A stretch of DNA of 41,295 bases from Actinomycetes bacterium (GCA_021803345.1 JAJZLS010000054.1:1-41295); one strand, 5' to 3'. Shown: positions 10,043 through 18,384, numbered from the stretch's first letter. Notes: generated by a model from the letters alone, not told the origin. Translations and numbers: made by a program.

Positions 10043-10126
10043 GTCGAAGTGGCGGAATAGGCAGACGCGCTAGCTTGAGGGGCTAGTGCCCGTAAGGGCG
10101 TGGGGGTTCAAGTCCCCCCTTCGACA
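10043..10126 (+). tRNA. tRNA-Leu (anticodon GAG)
   Basis: The acceptor arms GTCGAAG (10043-10049) and CTTCGAC (10119-10125) pair perfectly. The anticodon stem CTAGC/GCTAG encloses the loop TTGAGGG, putting GAG at positions 34-36, which reads CUC and CUU leucine codons. A long variable arm (GCCC-GTAA-GGGC), typical of class II leucine tRNA, and a T-arm GGGGG-TTCAAGT-CCCCC complete the fold. The discriminator is A and the CCA end is not encoded. Confidence 0.96.
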
Positions 10127-10207
10127 CTCGTTGAATCGACCTGATTTGATGCTCAAAGCTGGGTGGCCGGATAACCATGAAGCAAGAGGCATCGTCTGTT
10201 TTAGTTT

Positions 10208-10240
10208 CGGTTGCGGATGACTGCAGAACAGCAGTTACCG
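10208..10240 (+). repeat. two-part hairpin of unknown role
   Basis: CGGT (10208-10211) pairs with ACCG (10237-10240). Inside this, GACTGC (10219-10224) pairs with GCAGTT (10231-10236, one G-T pair) around the loop AGAACA, leaving a one-sided internal loop. It lies about 80 bases after the tRNA. It could be a processing or structured RNA element; there is no T-run for termination. Confidence 0.3.
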
Positions 10241-10581
10241 GTTTGTAAAATATTGAGTTCTGTGTAGGCCAAGGGCCATCTCGCTAGTACCCAGCAGATT
10301 TCCAGGGCTTCAATGGGCGCTCCAATTTTTAGAAGTCACTCGCAGCTGGCTGTTTTCCTTCAGTGCACCTGATCTGCCTGGGTAATTCTACCACCAGACT
10401 AGGTTGACAAGACTTTTTCTCACCTATGGACAAATCAAGAAGTGTGGGGTTCTTATACATCATTGAGTGATAGATTCGAGGTGCCTCGACTGGCGCGTGC
10501 ATCTGACGGGTAAGGTATATGGATTTGGTAGTTGGTCAAAGGGTTTTTATTCTTTAATCCATGATATTTTTTGGTTATGAG

Positions 10582-10599
10582 TAGGTAATAATTTACCTA
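10582..10599. promoter_or_regulatory. 7-4-7 palindrome, candidate operator for pnt operon
   Basis: TAGGTAA-TAAT-TTACCTA is a perfect inverted repeat in AT-rich DNA about 145 bases before the transhydrogenase start. The size and symmetry fit a dimeric repressor site. I cannot name the regulator. Confidence 0.4.
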
Positions 10600-10743
10600 T
10601 TATTGAGGGAGTTTCTCAGCAGCACCTTATCGTGCAATGGAAACTATTGCTCGGTGTGCTCTAGTTGAGTGGTTTGTAGTCTAATTTGCGAGCTGATGAA
10701 GTTTTACTTATGCTGAGTGAGATCATTTTGGAAGGGGTTTCGG

Positions 10744-11895
10744 TTGATAAAAGTAGTCATACCAAAAGAAACCGCCAAGGGGGAGCGGAGAGTTGCCGCA
10801 ATACCAGACACGGTGTCAAGGCTTATTGGGGCTGGCTGTGAGGTGTGGGTAGAAGCTGGATCAGGTAATGAGGCTCACTATGCGGATTCATCCTATATTG
10901 ACGCTGGCGCCCGTGTAAGTTCAGACAAGTCTGAGCTTTTTGCTAATGCAAACGTGGTAGTAAAAGTGCAGGCTCCGGACAAAGAGCAGGCCTCGCTGCT
11001 TTCTCCCGGGGCAGTCGTGATATCAATGCTTTATCCAGCTAAAAATCCAGAAGTAGTGGAAGTTCTGCAACGCAACAATATCACAGCCTTAGCATTAGAA
11101 CTCTTACCCAGGATTAGTCGGGCGCAGAGCATGGACGTATTATCATCGCAAGCTTCCTTGGCGGGATACAAAGCGATGATAATCGCTGCAGACCGACTGG
11201 ACAAAATCATCCCCATGCAAATGACTGCTGCAGGAACTCTAGCTCCGGCACGAGTGTTTGTTATGGGTGCGGGAGTCGCAGGTCTTCAGGCAATAGCCAC
11301 GGCTCGCCGGTTGGGCGCAATTATTGAAGCTTTCGATGTCCGGTCTGCAGTTAAGGATCAGATCGAGAGCTTGGGGGCGAAGTTTGTTGAAATACCTTTA
11401 GAGGCTTCAGAAGGTGCTGGAGGATACGCTGCTGAACAGTCACCCGAGTACCTTCAAAGGCAGCAAGAGTTACTTACGGAGCGAGTAGCGGCTGCGGATA
11501 TCGTAATAACCACCGCATCAATTCCAGGACGAGCCGCACCAATTCTGGTGACGCATGAGATGTTATCAATGATGCGACCAGGTTCGGTAGTGGTTGATCT
11601 TGCTTCAGAATCGGGAGGCAATTGTGAGGCTACTGTACCAGGCGAAGAAGTTTCTATCAGTGGAGTTACCGTCGTTGGAATTACAGATATTCCCAGTCAG
11701 CTTTCTGTTCATGCAAGCCAAACCTATTCGCGCAATGTGCTCAATCTTTTGCTTGCGATGATATCTGACGGAAAGTTAGTCCTTGACTTTTCGGATGAGC
11801 TAATCAATTCAACCTGTGTTACCCATCAGGGAAGCGCACATTCTAAAGAGTCTGCTAGTCCCAGCACATCATCAATTCCTGGAGGGAATTCATAA
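10744..11895 (+). CDS. pntAa: NAD(P) transhydrogenase alpha subunit, NAD-binding part
   Basis: This is soluble domain I of proton-translocating transhydrogenase, which binds NAD(H) and passes hydride to NADP on domain III. It opens IKVVIPKETAKGERRVA and has the dinucleotide fold VFVMGAGVAGLQAIATARRL with an acidic ribose contact (IEAFDVRSAVKDQIES). The conserved VEIPLEASEGAGGYA follows. I choose TTG 10744 as start since GGAAGGGG is 6 bases upstream and homologues begin at this Met; a GTG at 10717 would add nine residues. The result is 383 aa. The gene shares its stop with the next start (TAATG at 11893-11897), so the operon is translationally coupled. The membrane part is on a separate gene, as is common in Actinobacteria. 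Confidence 0.94.
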   Translation: MIKVVIPKETAKGERRVAAIPDTVSRLIGAGCEVWVEAGSGNEAHYADSSYIDAGARVSSDKSELFANANVVVKVQAPDKEQASLLSPGAVVISMLYPAKNPEVVEVLQRNNITALALELLPRISRAQSMDVLSSQASLAGYKAMIIAADRLDKIIPMQMTAAGTLAPARVFVMGAGVAGLQAIATARRLGAIIEAFDVRSAVKDQIESLGAKFVEIPLEASEGAGGYAAEQSPEYLQRQQELLTERVAAADIVITTASIPGRAAPILVTHEMLSMMRPGSVVVDLASESGGNCEATVPGEEVSISGVTVVGITDIPSQLSVHASQTYSRNVLNLLLAMISDGKLVLDFSDELINSTCVTHQGSAHSKESASPSTSSIPGGNS

Positions 11896-12197
11896 TGACT
11901 CCTCAACTTATTGGTTACATTACCACTTTCGTGCTAGCTGCCTTTGTGGGTATCGAGGTGATTTCCAAAGTTCCCACGATTCTGCATACTCCACTTATGT
12001 CTGGCAGCAATGCCATTCATGGAATCATTTTGGTGGGGGCTATTGCAGTAACCGCAGCCTCTAAAGGGAATCTCCAGCTTTGGCTTGGTATCGCAGCGAT
12101 TGTTTTGGCAACTATAAATGTCGTCGGCGGATTCGTGGTCACAGACCGAATGCTTGAAATGTTCAAGCCCCGCCGTCAGTCAGACCAGAGCAAATAA
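11895..12197 (+). CDS. pntAb: NAD(P) transhydrogenase alpha subunit, membrane part
   Basis: This 100-aa protein has three or so hydrophobic segments and corresponds to the C-terminal membrane domain of single-chain PntA. The conserved KVPTILHTPLMSGSNAIHG lies at about residues 26-44, part of the proton channel, and ends VTDRMLEMFK are typical. It overlaps pntAa by one base and precedes pntB by 6 bases. Together with pntB it forms membrane domain II. Confidence 0.95.
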   Translation: MTPQLIGYITTFVLAAFVGIEVISKVPTILHTPLMSGSNAIHGIILVGAIAVTAASKGNLQLWLGIAAIVLATINVVGGFVVTDRMLEMFKPRRQSDQSK

Positions 12198-12203
12198 GGG
12201 GAT

Positions 12204-13643
12204 ATGGTGGGAATAAATATTTTGGCAGCTTCTTCTTTCACTCTGTCGGAGGGGATTAGCCTTTTATATCTTTTAGCCGCAGTGTTATTCATATTGGGCC
12301 TCAAGCAGCTCAGTTCGCCTAAGGGTGCCCGCCAGGGCAATACCACTGCTGCGGTGGGAATGGTAATCGCAATTGCCGCAAGCCTGGCCGAAATTCATCC
12401 CTCGGGTACGAAGATCTTGCTTATGGCTGTGGCGGTAGCAATTGGTACCGTGATTGGCGTCGTCCTGGCGCGCAAGGTAAAGATGACCGCAATGCCTCAG
12501 ATGGTTGCAGCCTTCAATGGGGTAGGTGGTGGAGCAGCGGCCCTGGTGTCAATTGGCGAGTACATCCGCCTTGTTTCCGGGTCAAATGGTCACAGCGTAG
12601 TGTTTGCCATCTCGGTTGTATTTTCTGTAGTTGTGGGTTCACTCAGCTTTGCCGGCTCCCTGGTGGCTTTTTCTAAACTCCAGGAATTGATGACCGGTGT
12701 ACCTATAACCTACGCCGGTCAGCAAGTTGCCAACGGAGCGATTCTATTGGCGATTCTTGCTTTGGCGATTTACCTTATTGGTTTTGGTGCAAGTATCTCG
12801 GTACTGGTGATTTTACTGGTGATAGCACTACTACTAGGTGTGGCCTTCGTGCTTCCGATTGGCGGAGCAGATATGCCCGTAGTGATCTCTTTGCTAAATG
12901 CTTTTACAGGATTAGCCGTGGCGGCAAGTGGATTTGTTATAGGTAATACCGTCCTTATTGTTGGAGGAACATTAGTTGGCGCCTCGGGTACCTTATTGAC
13001 CAAGATGATGTCGGATGCCATGGGCCGTTCGTTGTCAAACGTTCTGTTTGCCGCGGTTGGCAAAGTTACTGCTTCGACGGGCGAAGATGGGACCTCTGTT
13101 AGGGCTGACCAGGGAGTTCGCTCCGGGAGCGCCGACGATATCGGAGTTTTACTGGCTTATTCGCAAAAGGTCATTATCGTACCTGGATACGGCTTAGCAG
13201 TAGCTCAGGCGCAACATGTCGTGCGGGAATTAGCTGATCAGTTAGCTCAACGCGGGGTCGATGTCTCATATGCAATTCACCCCGTGGCAGGCCGGATGCC
13301 AGGCCATATGAACGTTCTGTTAGCGGAGGCTGATGTAAAGTACGACCAACTGAAAGAAATGGATGAAATCAACGATGAATTCAAGCTGGCTGATGTAGCA
13401 CTTATAGTTGGCGCCAATGACGTAGTCAATCCGGCGGCAAAGAATGAAGAGAGCAGTCCTATTTATGGCATGCCCATCTTGAGGGCCGAAGAGGCTAAGA
13501 ATATTATATTTTTGAAAAGGTCTATGAGGCCGGGGTTCGCCGGAATTGATAATCAGCTGATGTTTGACCCGAAGACAATAATGCTTTTTGGAGATGCCAA
13601 GGAATCTCTGACGAAGTTGGTGGCAGCGGTAAAGGTTTCATAA
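12204..13643 (+). CDS. pntB: NAD(P) transhydrogenase beta subunit
   Basis: PntB carries most of the membrane domain and the NADP-binding domain III. About eight or nine hydrophobic segments occupy residues 1-280. They include MPQMVAAFNGVGGGAAALVS and the conserved PVVISLLNAFTGLAVAASG. Domain III (about 300-479) shows VPGYGLAVAQAQH, HPVAGRMPGHMNVLLAEA, VGANDVVNPAA and KRSMRPGFAGIDNQLM, all contacts for NADP. The 479-aa length is normal. The enzyme uses the proton gradient to reduce NADP with NADH at the cytoplasmic membrane. A strong hairpin 70 bases downstream probably ends the operon. Confidence 0.97.
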   Translation: MVGINILAASSFTLSEGISLLYLLAAVLFILGLKQLSSPKGARQGNTTAAVGMVIAIAASLAEIHPSGTKILLMAVAVAIGTVIGVVLARKVKMTAMPQMVAAFNGVGGGAAALVSIGEYIRLVSGSNGHSVVFAISVVFSVVVGSLSFAGSLVAFSKLQELMTGVPITYAGQQVANGAILLAILALAIYLIGFGASISVLVILLVIALLLGVAFVLPIGGADMPVVISLLNAFTGLAVAASGFVIGNTVLIVGGTLVGASGTLLTKMMSDAMGRSLSNVLFAAVGKVTASTGEDGTSVRADQGVRSGSADDIGVLLAYSQKVIIVPGYGLAVAQAQHVVRELADQLAQRGVDVSYAIHPVAGRMPGHMNVLLAEADVKYDQLKEMDEINDEFKLADVALIVGANDVVNPAAKNEESSPIYGMPILRAEEAKNIIFLKRSMRPGFAGIDNQLMFDPKTIMLFGDAKESLTKLVAAVKVS

Positions 13644-13710
13644 TAAGGCATTACAGGCATTGGCTGCGTCAACGGGTTTTGGCGTTTTGTTAATGTTTGC
13701 GCAAGCTTTC

Positions 13711-13735
13711 TAGGGTTGGCTAAGTGCCAACCCTA
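13711..13735. terminator. bidirectional hairpin between pntB and NUDIX gene
   Basis: TAGGGTTGGC (13711-13720) and GCCAACCCTA (13726-13735) form a perfect 10-bp stem with loop TAAGT. The + side is followed by a pyrimidine-rich CTCTTCCTTTCT rather than a clean T-run. It lies between convergent genes, as expected for a shared terminator. Confidence 0.6.
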
Positions 13736-13796
13736 ACTCTTCCTTTCTGGATTGCCGTAGCTTCGCAGCAGAGCAGAACGATTGCTGGCAACTGGT

Positions 13797-14303
13797 TTAC
13801 CGGAGTATCTCTTCGATCCAGGATATTAAGTTTGTTGGATAAAAGATCGCTGAACTTGCTGACAATTCTTCCAAGCTCCACCATTTTTGGGCTAGAAAAG
13901 TCCTCTTTTCAATTTCGGTAAGGCTTTGAGAAACTGTATCTAAAGTCCGAAGCCGGACTAGATAAAAGCTTTCTTTTTGGAAGTATTCGGTATCTTCAAA
14001 GCGGAATTTCGATATCCTTTCTCGTCCCAGTGGTACCGGGTTCTCGATTATCAGTCCAGTTTCTTCCAGTACTTCCCGGATAAGAGCCTGATCTGGGGTT
14101 TCGCCGATCTCGATCCCTCCACCAGGAGTAAACCACCAGGTATTTGTGGGATTCGTGGAATCTCTTCCCTGGATTAGAAGTACTTTGCCTTCCGGGTTTA
14201 TGATCAATGCCCTAACCGCGAGTCTGGGCAAGTTCTTATCGTTTTTAGACTTGGTGGTCCCGGTATCGTTTAACTGGTGTGGCTTCACTCTAAATCCGAT
14301 CAA
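13797..14303 (-). CDS. NUDIX hydrolase
   Basis: The Nudix box GGGIEIGETPDQALIREVLEETGLI matches GX5EX7REUXEEXGU; its metal-binding core is REVLEE at about residues 86-91. The domain begins RLAVRALIINPEGKVLLIQG and ends with AQKWWSLEEL. Family members hydrolyse nucleoside diphosphates linked to another group, and the substrate cannot be told here. The start is uncertain: TTG at 14303 gives 168 aa, while GTG at 14288 has GGA about 8 bases upstream and removes five residues. It is convergent with pntB and divergent from the small membrane protein that follows. Confidence 0.9.
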   Translation of the reverse strand: MIGFRVKPHQLNDTGTTKSKNDKNLPRLAVRALIINPEGKVLLIQGRDSTNPTNTWWFTPGGGIEIGETPDQALIREVLEETGLIIENPVPLGRERISKFRFEDTEYFQKESFYLVRLRTLDTVSQSLTEIEKRTFLAQKWWSLEELSASSAIFYPTNLISWIEEILR

Positions 14304-14402
14304 AAATAGTTGATCTCACAAGCATACTTTATGTTCAAATTCAGAGTGGTCTCAGTTGTAGCTGGCAGAATGTAGCTATGTTTAGAGGCATTGGGATCGA
14401 AA

Positions 14403-14732
14403 GTGTATAAGTTTTCCCGTCACAGTCGGGATTTAGGCTTGGCAAAGGCATCATTCATCGTAAAAACCCTCTGGCTGGCCGCATTGGCATCGGTTATAAG
14501 CATTGCTGGAATTGTTGCAAAAATCAATCCAGGTAAACCAGTTGGGTCTTCAACGGGTTCTGCCAGTAGCCAAGCAAGCTCGAATTCACCGGGCAATAGT
14601 GGATATAATGTGATTTCTCCGAGTCTGGCTCCACCACCGGGTGTTCCAGTATCCCCACAGCAAGGAATTTCGTCAGCAGGTTCGGGGTCGACGCAGTCTG
14701 CTCAGCCTCCCGTGGCTACCGGTGGATCATAA
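14403..14732 (+). CDS. small single-pass membrane protein with Ser/Pro/Gly-rich tail
   Basis: The product has a basic N-terminus (YKFSRHSRDLGLAK), one hydrophobic segment (IVKTLWLAALASVISIAGIV, about residues 19-38) and a roughly 65-residue low-complexity tail rich in Ser, Gly and Pro, probably outside the membrane. I chose GTG 14403 (109 aa), with GGGAT about 6 bases upstream; a TTG at 14391 has its ribosome site too close. The stop TAA lies one base before the ApbE GTG, so it is coupled to the redox cluster. There is no FMN-binding motif and no cysteine pair. I do not recognise the family; the position suggests a membrane or envelope accessory to the electron-transfer system. Confidence 0.65.
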   Translation: MYKFSRHSRDLGLAKASFIVKTLWLAALASVISIAGIVAKINPGKPVGSSTGSASSQASSNSPGNSGYNVISPSLAPPPGVPVSPQQGISSAGSGSTQSAQPPVATGGS

Positions 14733-14733
14733 G

Positions 14734-15669
14734 GTGGACGATTATTACAGAGTAAATGCTCTGGGAACCACGTGCGTGTTGGCAGGATTCTCGGAGTTTC
14801 CGTCGGACCGTGCAATTAGTATTTTTAGTAAATACCTTATTGATTTCGACGAAACAGCCTCCAGGTTTCGAAGTGACTCGGAATTGATGACTATTTTTAA
14901 TGGGTCGCGTCGGAGTGATATCAAAGTCAGCCCTTTACTCTTCGACGCTATAACAGCAGCGATGTTTGGAGCAGGCATGTCCAATGGATATGTCGATCCG
15001 ACTGTGGCCCGGTCTTTGGTGGCTCTCGGTTATGACAGGGATTTCCGCCTGATCAGTCAAAAAGGATCTCGTGAGGCTTCGATAAGAGTTGTACTGCCTA
15101 AGGGTTATTCCAGGGTCCGACTCAACAGCGAACAAAAGACAATAAGTGTCGCTGAGGGTGTCACGTTTGACCTTGGTGCAACCGGAAAGGCTTTTTTGGC
15201 CGACAGGATCAAAACAGCTATCGAAGCCGAGTTGGAGGAGGCTGTTCTGGTAAATTTAGGCGGAGATATTTCCGCCTCAACCTTGGATAATGGTAAGTAC
15301 TGGACGATAAATATTACTGATGATTGTTCACTCGATCCGTGGGCTTCAGGATTGTCTATAGGAATTTGCGGAGGTGGAATCACAACCTCTTCTACGACTA
15401 CCAGAAAATGGACGGCAGGCGGTAGGGAGATCCATCACATAATTGATCCATTTAACGGAACTCCAGCTGAGACGGAGTTTTATGCAGTTACCGCACTGGC
15501 TGGATCTGCTCTCGATGCCAATATTGCTACCACCGGGACATTGGCTATGGGTAAATCAGGGAGAGAATGGCTGGCTAGATTACGTCTACCCGCAATGGCC
15601 CGGGGTGCCAGGGGAGACTTCTATTTTGGGGGTTGGTTAGCTAACATTGGCAAGCGGAGGAGCGGATGA
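14734..15669 (+). CDS. apbE: FAD:protein FMN transferase (ApbE family)
   Basis: ApbE attaches FMN from FAD to a Thr or Ser of redox subunits such as NqrC or RnfG. Diagnostic pieces are the early DFDETASRFRSDSEL, FDLGATGKAFLADRI (about residues 148-162) where the metal and FAD are held, and IHHIIDPFNGTPAE near residue 240. TTSSTTTRKW replaces the commoner SGDYER stretch. I place the start at GTG 14734, one base after the upstream stop and with GGTGG 8 bases before, giving 311 aa. No signal peptide is seen, so it should act in the cytoplasm. Its stop overlaps the next ATG (ATGA at 15666-15669). No obvious flavinylation target is encoded nearby. Confidence 0.88.
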   Translation: MDDYYRVNALGTTCVLAGFSEFPSDRAISIFSKYLIDFDETASRFRSDSELMTIFNGSRRSDIKVSPLLFDAITAAMFGAGMSNGYVDPTVARSLVALGYDRDFRLISQKGSREASIRVVLPKGYSRVRLNSEQKTISVAEGVTFDLGATGKAFLADRIKTAIEAELEEAVLVNLGGDISASTLDNGKYWTINITDDCSLDPWASGLSIGICGGGITTSSTTTRKWTAGGREIHHIIDPFNGTPAETEFYAVTALAGSALDANIATTGTLAMGKSGREWLARLRLPAMARGARGDFYFGGWLANIGKRRSG

Positions 15670-16772
15670 CGATAGCTGTCGTTTCGATCAGTCCGCTATG
15701 GTACATTTCCCGCTCTGCAGGTTTCGTCGGATTGGCGCTACTGGGATTAATCGGAATACTCGGAATTGTGACCGCGGGAAATTTTCATTTTCGCCGTGGA
15801 TCGCGATTTGTAACTCCTGAAGTACACAGATCCCTGTCGCTTTTGGCAGTGGTCATCCTTACCATACATGTTGGAGCGGCAATTCTTGACAAGTATGCAA
15901 GAATTGGGCTAAAGGATGTGTTTCTGCCCTTTGTTTCACAGTACCGACCGATTTGGATAGGCCTTGGAGCAGTTGCCGTTGATCTGGGTATTGCCGTTCT
16001 GATAACTTCGCTACTTCGGGTTAAAATGGGTTACAAGAGTTGGAAGACGCTGCACTGGCTTTCATATCCTATTTTTGCGCTTTCTGTTATTCATGGACTT
16101 GGAAGTGGTTCCGATAGCCCAATACTGTTTGGCAAGATCATCTATGTCGTAGTGGGGGGTTCGCTGCTCGGGGCAATATTGATTCGTTTGGCCAGCTACA
16201 AAGATTTGGTCCCAATAAGGAGAGCTCTTTTGGGGGCTGTAGCTATATCAGTGCCGGCAATGATTATGTTCTGGGCAGCAATTGGACCATTCACCCCCAG
16301 CTGGCCCACTAGGGCACAGGGTGGTTTGAATCAGGCCATTCTGGCTTCAGATCAAATCTCGAATCGTTCCTCTTCGCACGTCACGACGGCTAAATCTAAG
16401 GTTCCGGTAATCGATATTAAACCTGGTTATAGTTCGACCTGGAACGGGAAGCTGGATGAGTCTCCGCCAAATTCTCAGGGCGAGATTGCTATCAGGTTGC
16501 TTGGGGGGTTGTCTTCCTCTAATGGCTATGAATTGTCTATCGTCCTGATAGGGTTTCCGCAGGATGGGGGAGTGGCAATGGCTTCAAGTATTGTTGAAGT
16601 TGTCTCGACTTCGGAAAATATTATCGTTTATCGGGGAACAGTGAGCACGTTAAATGGCTCAACCATTGTTTGCAGTATGACCAGCCCCAATGGGAATCCA
16701 ATAACTCTTACGGCAACTTTGAACTTGAGTAATTCAGGTAACACTTTCACCGGTACCATATCTGCCTCTTAA
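15666..16772 (+). CDS. ferric-reductase-like haem membrane protein with outer domain
   Basis: The first 225 or so residues carry about six membrane helices. Pairs of histidines sit in helices in the pattern of the ferric-reductase-like/YedZ family (EVHRSLSLLAVVILTIHVG and WKTLHWLSYPIFALSVIHG), which hold two b-type haems. The last 140 residues, after a Ser-rich linker, look like a beta-rich extracytoplasmic domain ending in TLNLSNSGNTFTGTISAS. It lacks the FAD/NAD domain of true FRE reductases, so electrons must come from partners, likely the NuoF-like protein and ferredoxin downstream. The ATG overlaps the apbE stop. The function may be transmembrane electron transfer to an outer acceptor; Fe(III) is only one possibility. 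Confidence 0.8.
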   Translation: MTIAVVSISPLWYISRSAGFVGLALLGLIGILGIVTAGNFHFRRGSRFVTPEVHRSLSLLAVVILTIHVGAAILDKYARIGLKDVFLPFVSQYRPIWIGLGAVAVDLGIAVLITSLLRVKMGYKSWKTLHWLSYPIFALSVIHGLGSGSDSPILFGKIIYVVVGGSLLGAILIRLASYKDLVPIRRALLGAVAISVPAMIMFWAAIGPFTPSWPTRAQGGLNQAILASDQISNRSSSHVTTAKSKVPVIDIKPGYSSTWNGKLDESPPNSQGEIAIRLLGGLSSSNGYELSIVLIGFPQDGGVAMASSIVEVVSTSENIIVYRGTVSTLNGSTIVCSMTSPNGNPITLTATLNLSNSGNTFTGTISAS

Positions 16773-16806
16773 GCCCTCATCAGTTTTTCTAAAATCAAGG
16801 TGGTCA

Positions 16807-18114
16807 ATGTCTTCTCAGGATTATTCAAAAAGCTTTCCCCGGCTCGGATACGGAGGTGCCCAAATAATAAAAGCCAGAGCTTCCTATCTCGGGACCGAAA
16901 CTCTGGTATGGGATGATCACCTCAGTTTACTGGGAAGTGCTGAACCATATTTTGGTTCAATTCATCACCTCAAACGCCAATTGGCTGAGACTGAGATATA
17001 CGGGAGGGGAGGCGCCGCATTTCCACTCTCAAGAAAAATTGAAGCATACCAAAGGTTTAGCGGAAATTTGGTGATCGCTGCCAATGGCACGGAGTCAGAA
17101 TTTCTTTCGCGTAAAGATGCCGCCTTGCTAACTCGTCATCCCCATCTCGTTATTGACGGTTTGACAATTTTAGCGAGCAGTCTTGGGGCCGCGACTGGAC
17201 ATATTCATCTGAAATATGCTAACGCAGCCGTTGCATCGGTTGTCGCTTCAGCGCTGGCGGAGCGACATGGATTTGATCCTGTAAAAATTGAGATAAGTAT
17301 TTCAAATCCATCTGTAGGATATCCTTCCGGGGTTGAGAGCGCAGTGATTTCAGCGGTTGATGGTTCTGGTGGTAAGCCAATTTACCTTCCTGATCGTCCT
17401 ATAGAAAAGGGCATAAAGCGTCGCCCAACACTGGTTTCGAACGTCGAAACTCTTGCTCAGCTTGCGTTATTGGCTAGGTTTGGTGCCAAATGGTATTCCG
17501 GGATTGGCACCGATGCAGAATTTGGCACAAGATTGCTAACAATAACAAATTCTGACGGTCGGTCAGCTGTGGTTGAAGTTGAAGCAGGCCTGAATGTTTT
17601 CGAGCTGCTAGAGGCCTTGGCAATCAACCTTCAAAAGACCAGCTCTGTGTTACTCGGGGGATATTTTGGTCGGCTAGTTCCTCCTGGGCAGGTCAAGGAC
17701 CTGATTATCAGTGCTCCAGCGCTGAAAGGTATGGGCCTTGGATTAGGTGCCGGCGTGATAGCTGTTTCATCTTGCTGCCCGATAACTGAAACGTCTGAAA
17801 TAATCAGATACCTGGCCAGCCAGTCATCGGGGCAGTGCGGACCATGTTTTAACGGCCTGCCAGAACTTGCTTTGCTCTGGGACACGTTGTCACGGCCAGG
17901 CAATATCACCACTGTTGTGGATGAGGTAAACCGGGTCTGTGCTCTGGTGATGGGCCGGGGTGGGTGTGCAATGCCGGATGGAGCAGTGATCCTGTCAAAG
18001 TCGTCGCTCCGATATTTCGAGAGCGAACTTGATATTCACCGGCAGGGAGGTTGTTCTTATTCAGGGATCAATAGCTATTTAGTTCCAACCGATACGCGTA
18101 AAGGAATTAGATAA
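16807..18114 (+). CDS. NuoF-like flavo-iron-sulfur oxidoreductase
   Basis: The 435-aa protein follows the layout of complex I subunit NuoF: an FMN/NADH domain with IYGRGGAAFPLSRK (about residues 61-74), an SLBB domain (VEVEAGLNVFELLEAL) and a C-terminal iron-sulfur domain with SSGQCGPC and GRGGCAMPDG, giving the expected CxxC...C ligands. The loop that is NADExEPGxFKD in NuoF reads NGTESEFLSRKD, so the conserved Asp and Pro-Gly are lost. It ends in an extra Cys-containing tail (RQGGCSYSG). This belongs to the actinobacterial NuoF-like proteins found next to ferredoxins and haem membrane proteins, not to complex I itself. Its electron donor is uncertain. It shares its stop with the ferredoxin ATG (TAATG). 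Confidence 0.85.
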   Translation: MSSQDYSKSFPRLGYGGAQIIKARASYLGTETLVWDDHLSLLGSAEPYFGSIHHLKRQLAETEIYGRGGAAFPLSRKIEAYQRFSGNLVIAANGTESEFLSRKDAALLTRHPHLVIDGLTILASSLGAATGHIHLKYANAAVASVVASALAERHGFDPVKIEISISNPSVGYPSGVESAVISAVDGSGGKPIYLPDRPIEKGIKRRPTLVSNVETLAQLALLARFGAKWYSGIGTDAEFGTRLLTITNSDGRSAVVEVEAGLNVFELLEALAINLQKTSSVLLGGYFGRLVPPGQVKDLIISAPALKGMGLGLGAGVIAVSSCCPITETSEIIRYLASQSSGQCGPCFNGLPELALLWDTLSRPGNITTVVDEVNRVCALVMGRGGCAMPDGAVILSKSSLRYFESELDIHRQGGCSYSGINSYLVPTDTRKGIR

Positions 18115-18320
18115 TGGCCAGGATGCCAAAACTCCGTATCAATCCAATTGCTTGTAATGGTCACGGCATGTGTGCAGAATTACTTCCAGAACTTATCGAC
18201 CTTGATGACTGGGGCTATCCGATAATAAAAACTTCGGAGATACCGCTTAATCTGTTGGACATGGCCAAAAGGGCGGAACGTATTTGTCCTACTTTGGCAG
18301 TGATGATATTAGAAAATTAG
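18114..18320 (+). CDS. [3Fe-4S]-type ferredoxin
   Basis: This is a 68-aa soluble ferredoxin. CNGHGMC gives two cysteines near residues 14 and 20, and ERICPTLAV gives the third near residue 59. With only three cysteines, and a His/Gly in place of the second ligand, it matches the single-cluster [3Fe-4S] ferredoxins common in Actinobacteria that often feed cytochromes P450. Here it overlaps the NuoF-like gene by one base, so it most likely shuttles electrons with that protein and the haem membrane protein. Confidence 0.9.
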   Translation: MARMPKLRINPIACNGHGMCAELLPELIDLDDWGYPIIKTSEIPLNLLDMAKRAERICPTLAVMILEN

Positions 18321-18384
18321 GCCTCCTGGGAATCTGTTTCCTCCTGCGCAAATAGTAAGGTTAATAGCGCAAAATGGAGGACAG

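Larger units (their letters stand above)
10127..10716 (+). other. gene-free stretch between tRNA-Leu and pntA
   Basis: About 590 bases with no credible gene. A 23-codon frame at 10179 has a poor ribosome site. A hairpin of GACTGC/GCAGTT flanked by CGGT/ACCG lies at 10208-10240, and a perfect 7-4-7 palindrome lies at 10582-10599. I match neither to a known riboswitch class. The last 150 bases are AT-rich and probably hold the pnt promoter. Confidence 0.5.

Noticed and set aside
10179-10250. 23-codon frame after the tRNA
   Set aside because: Weak ribosome site, no coupling to a neighbour, and it overlaps the hairpin better explained as RNA structure.
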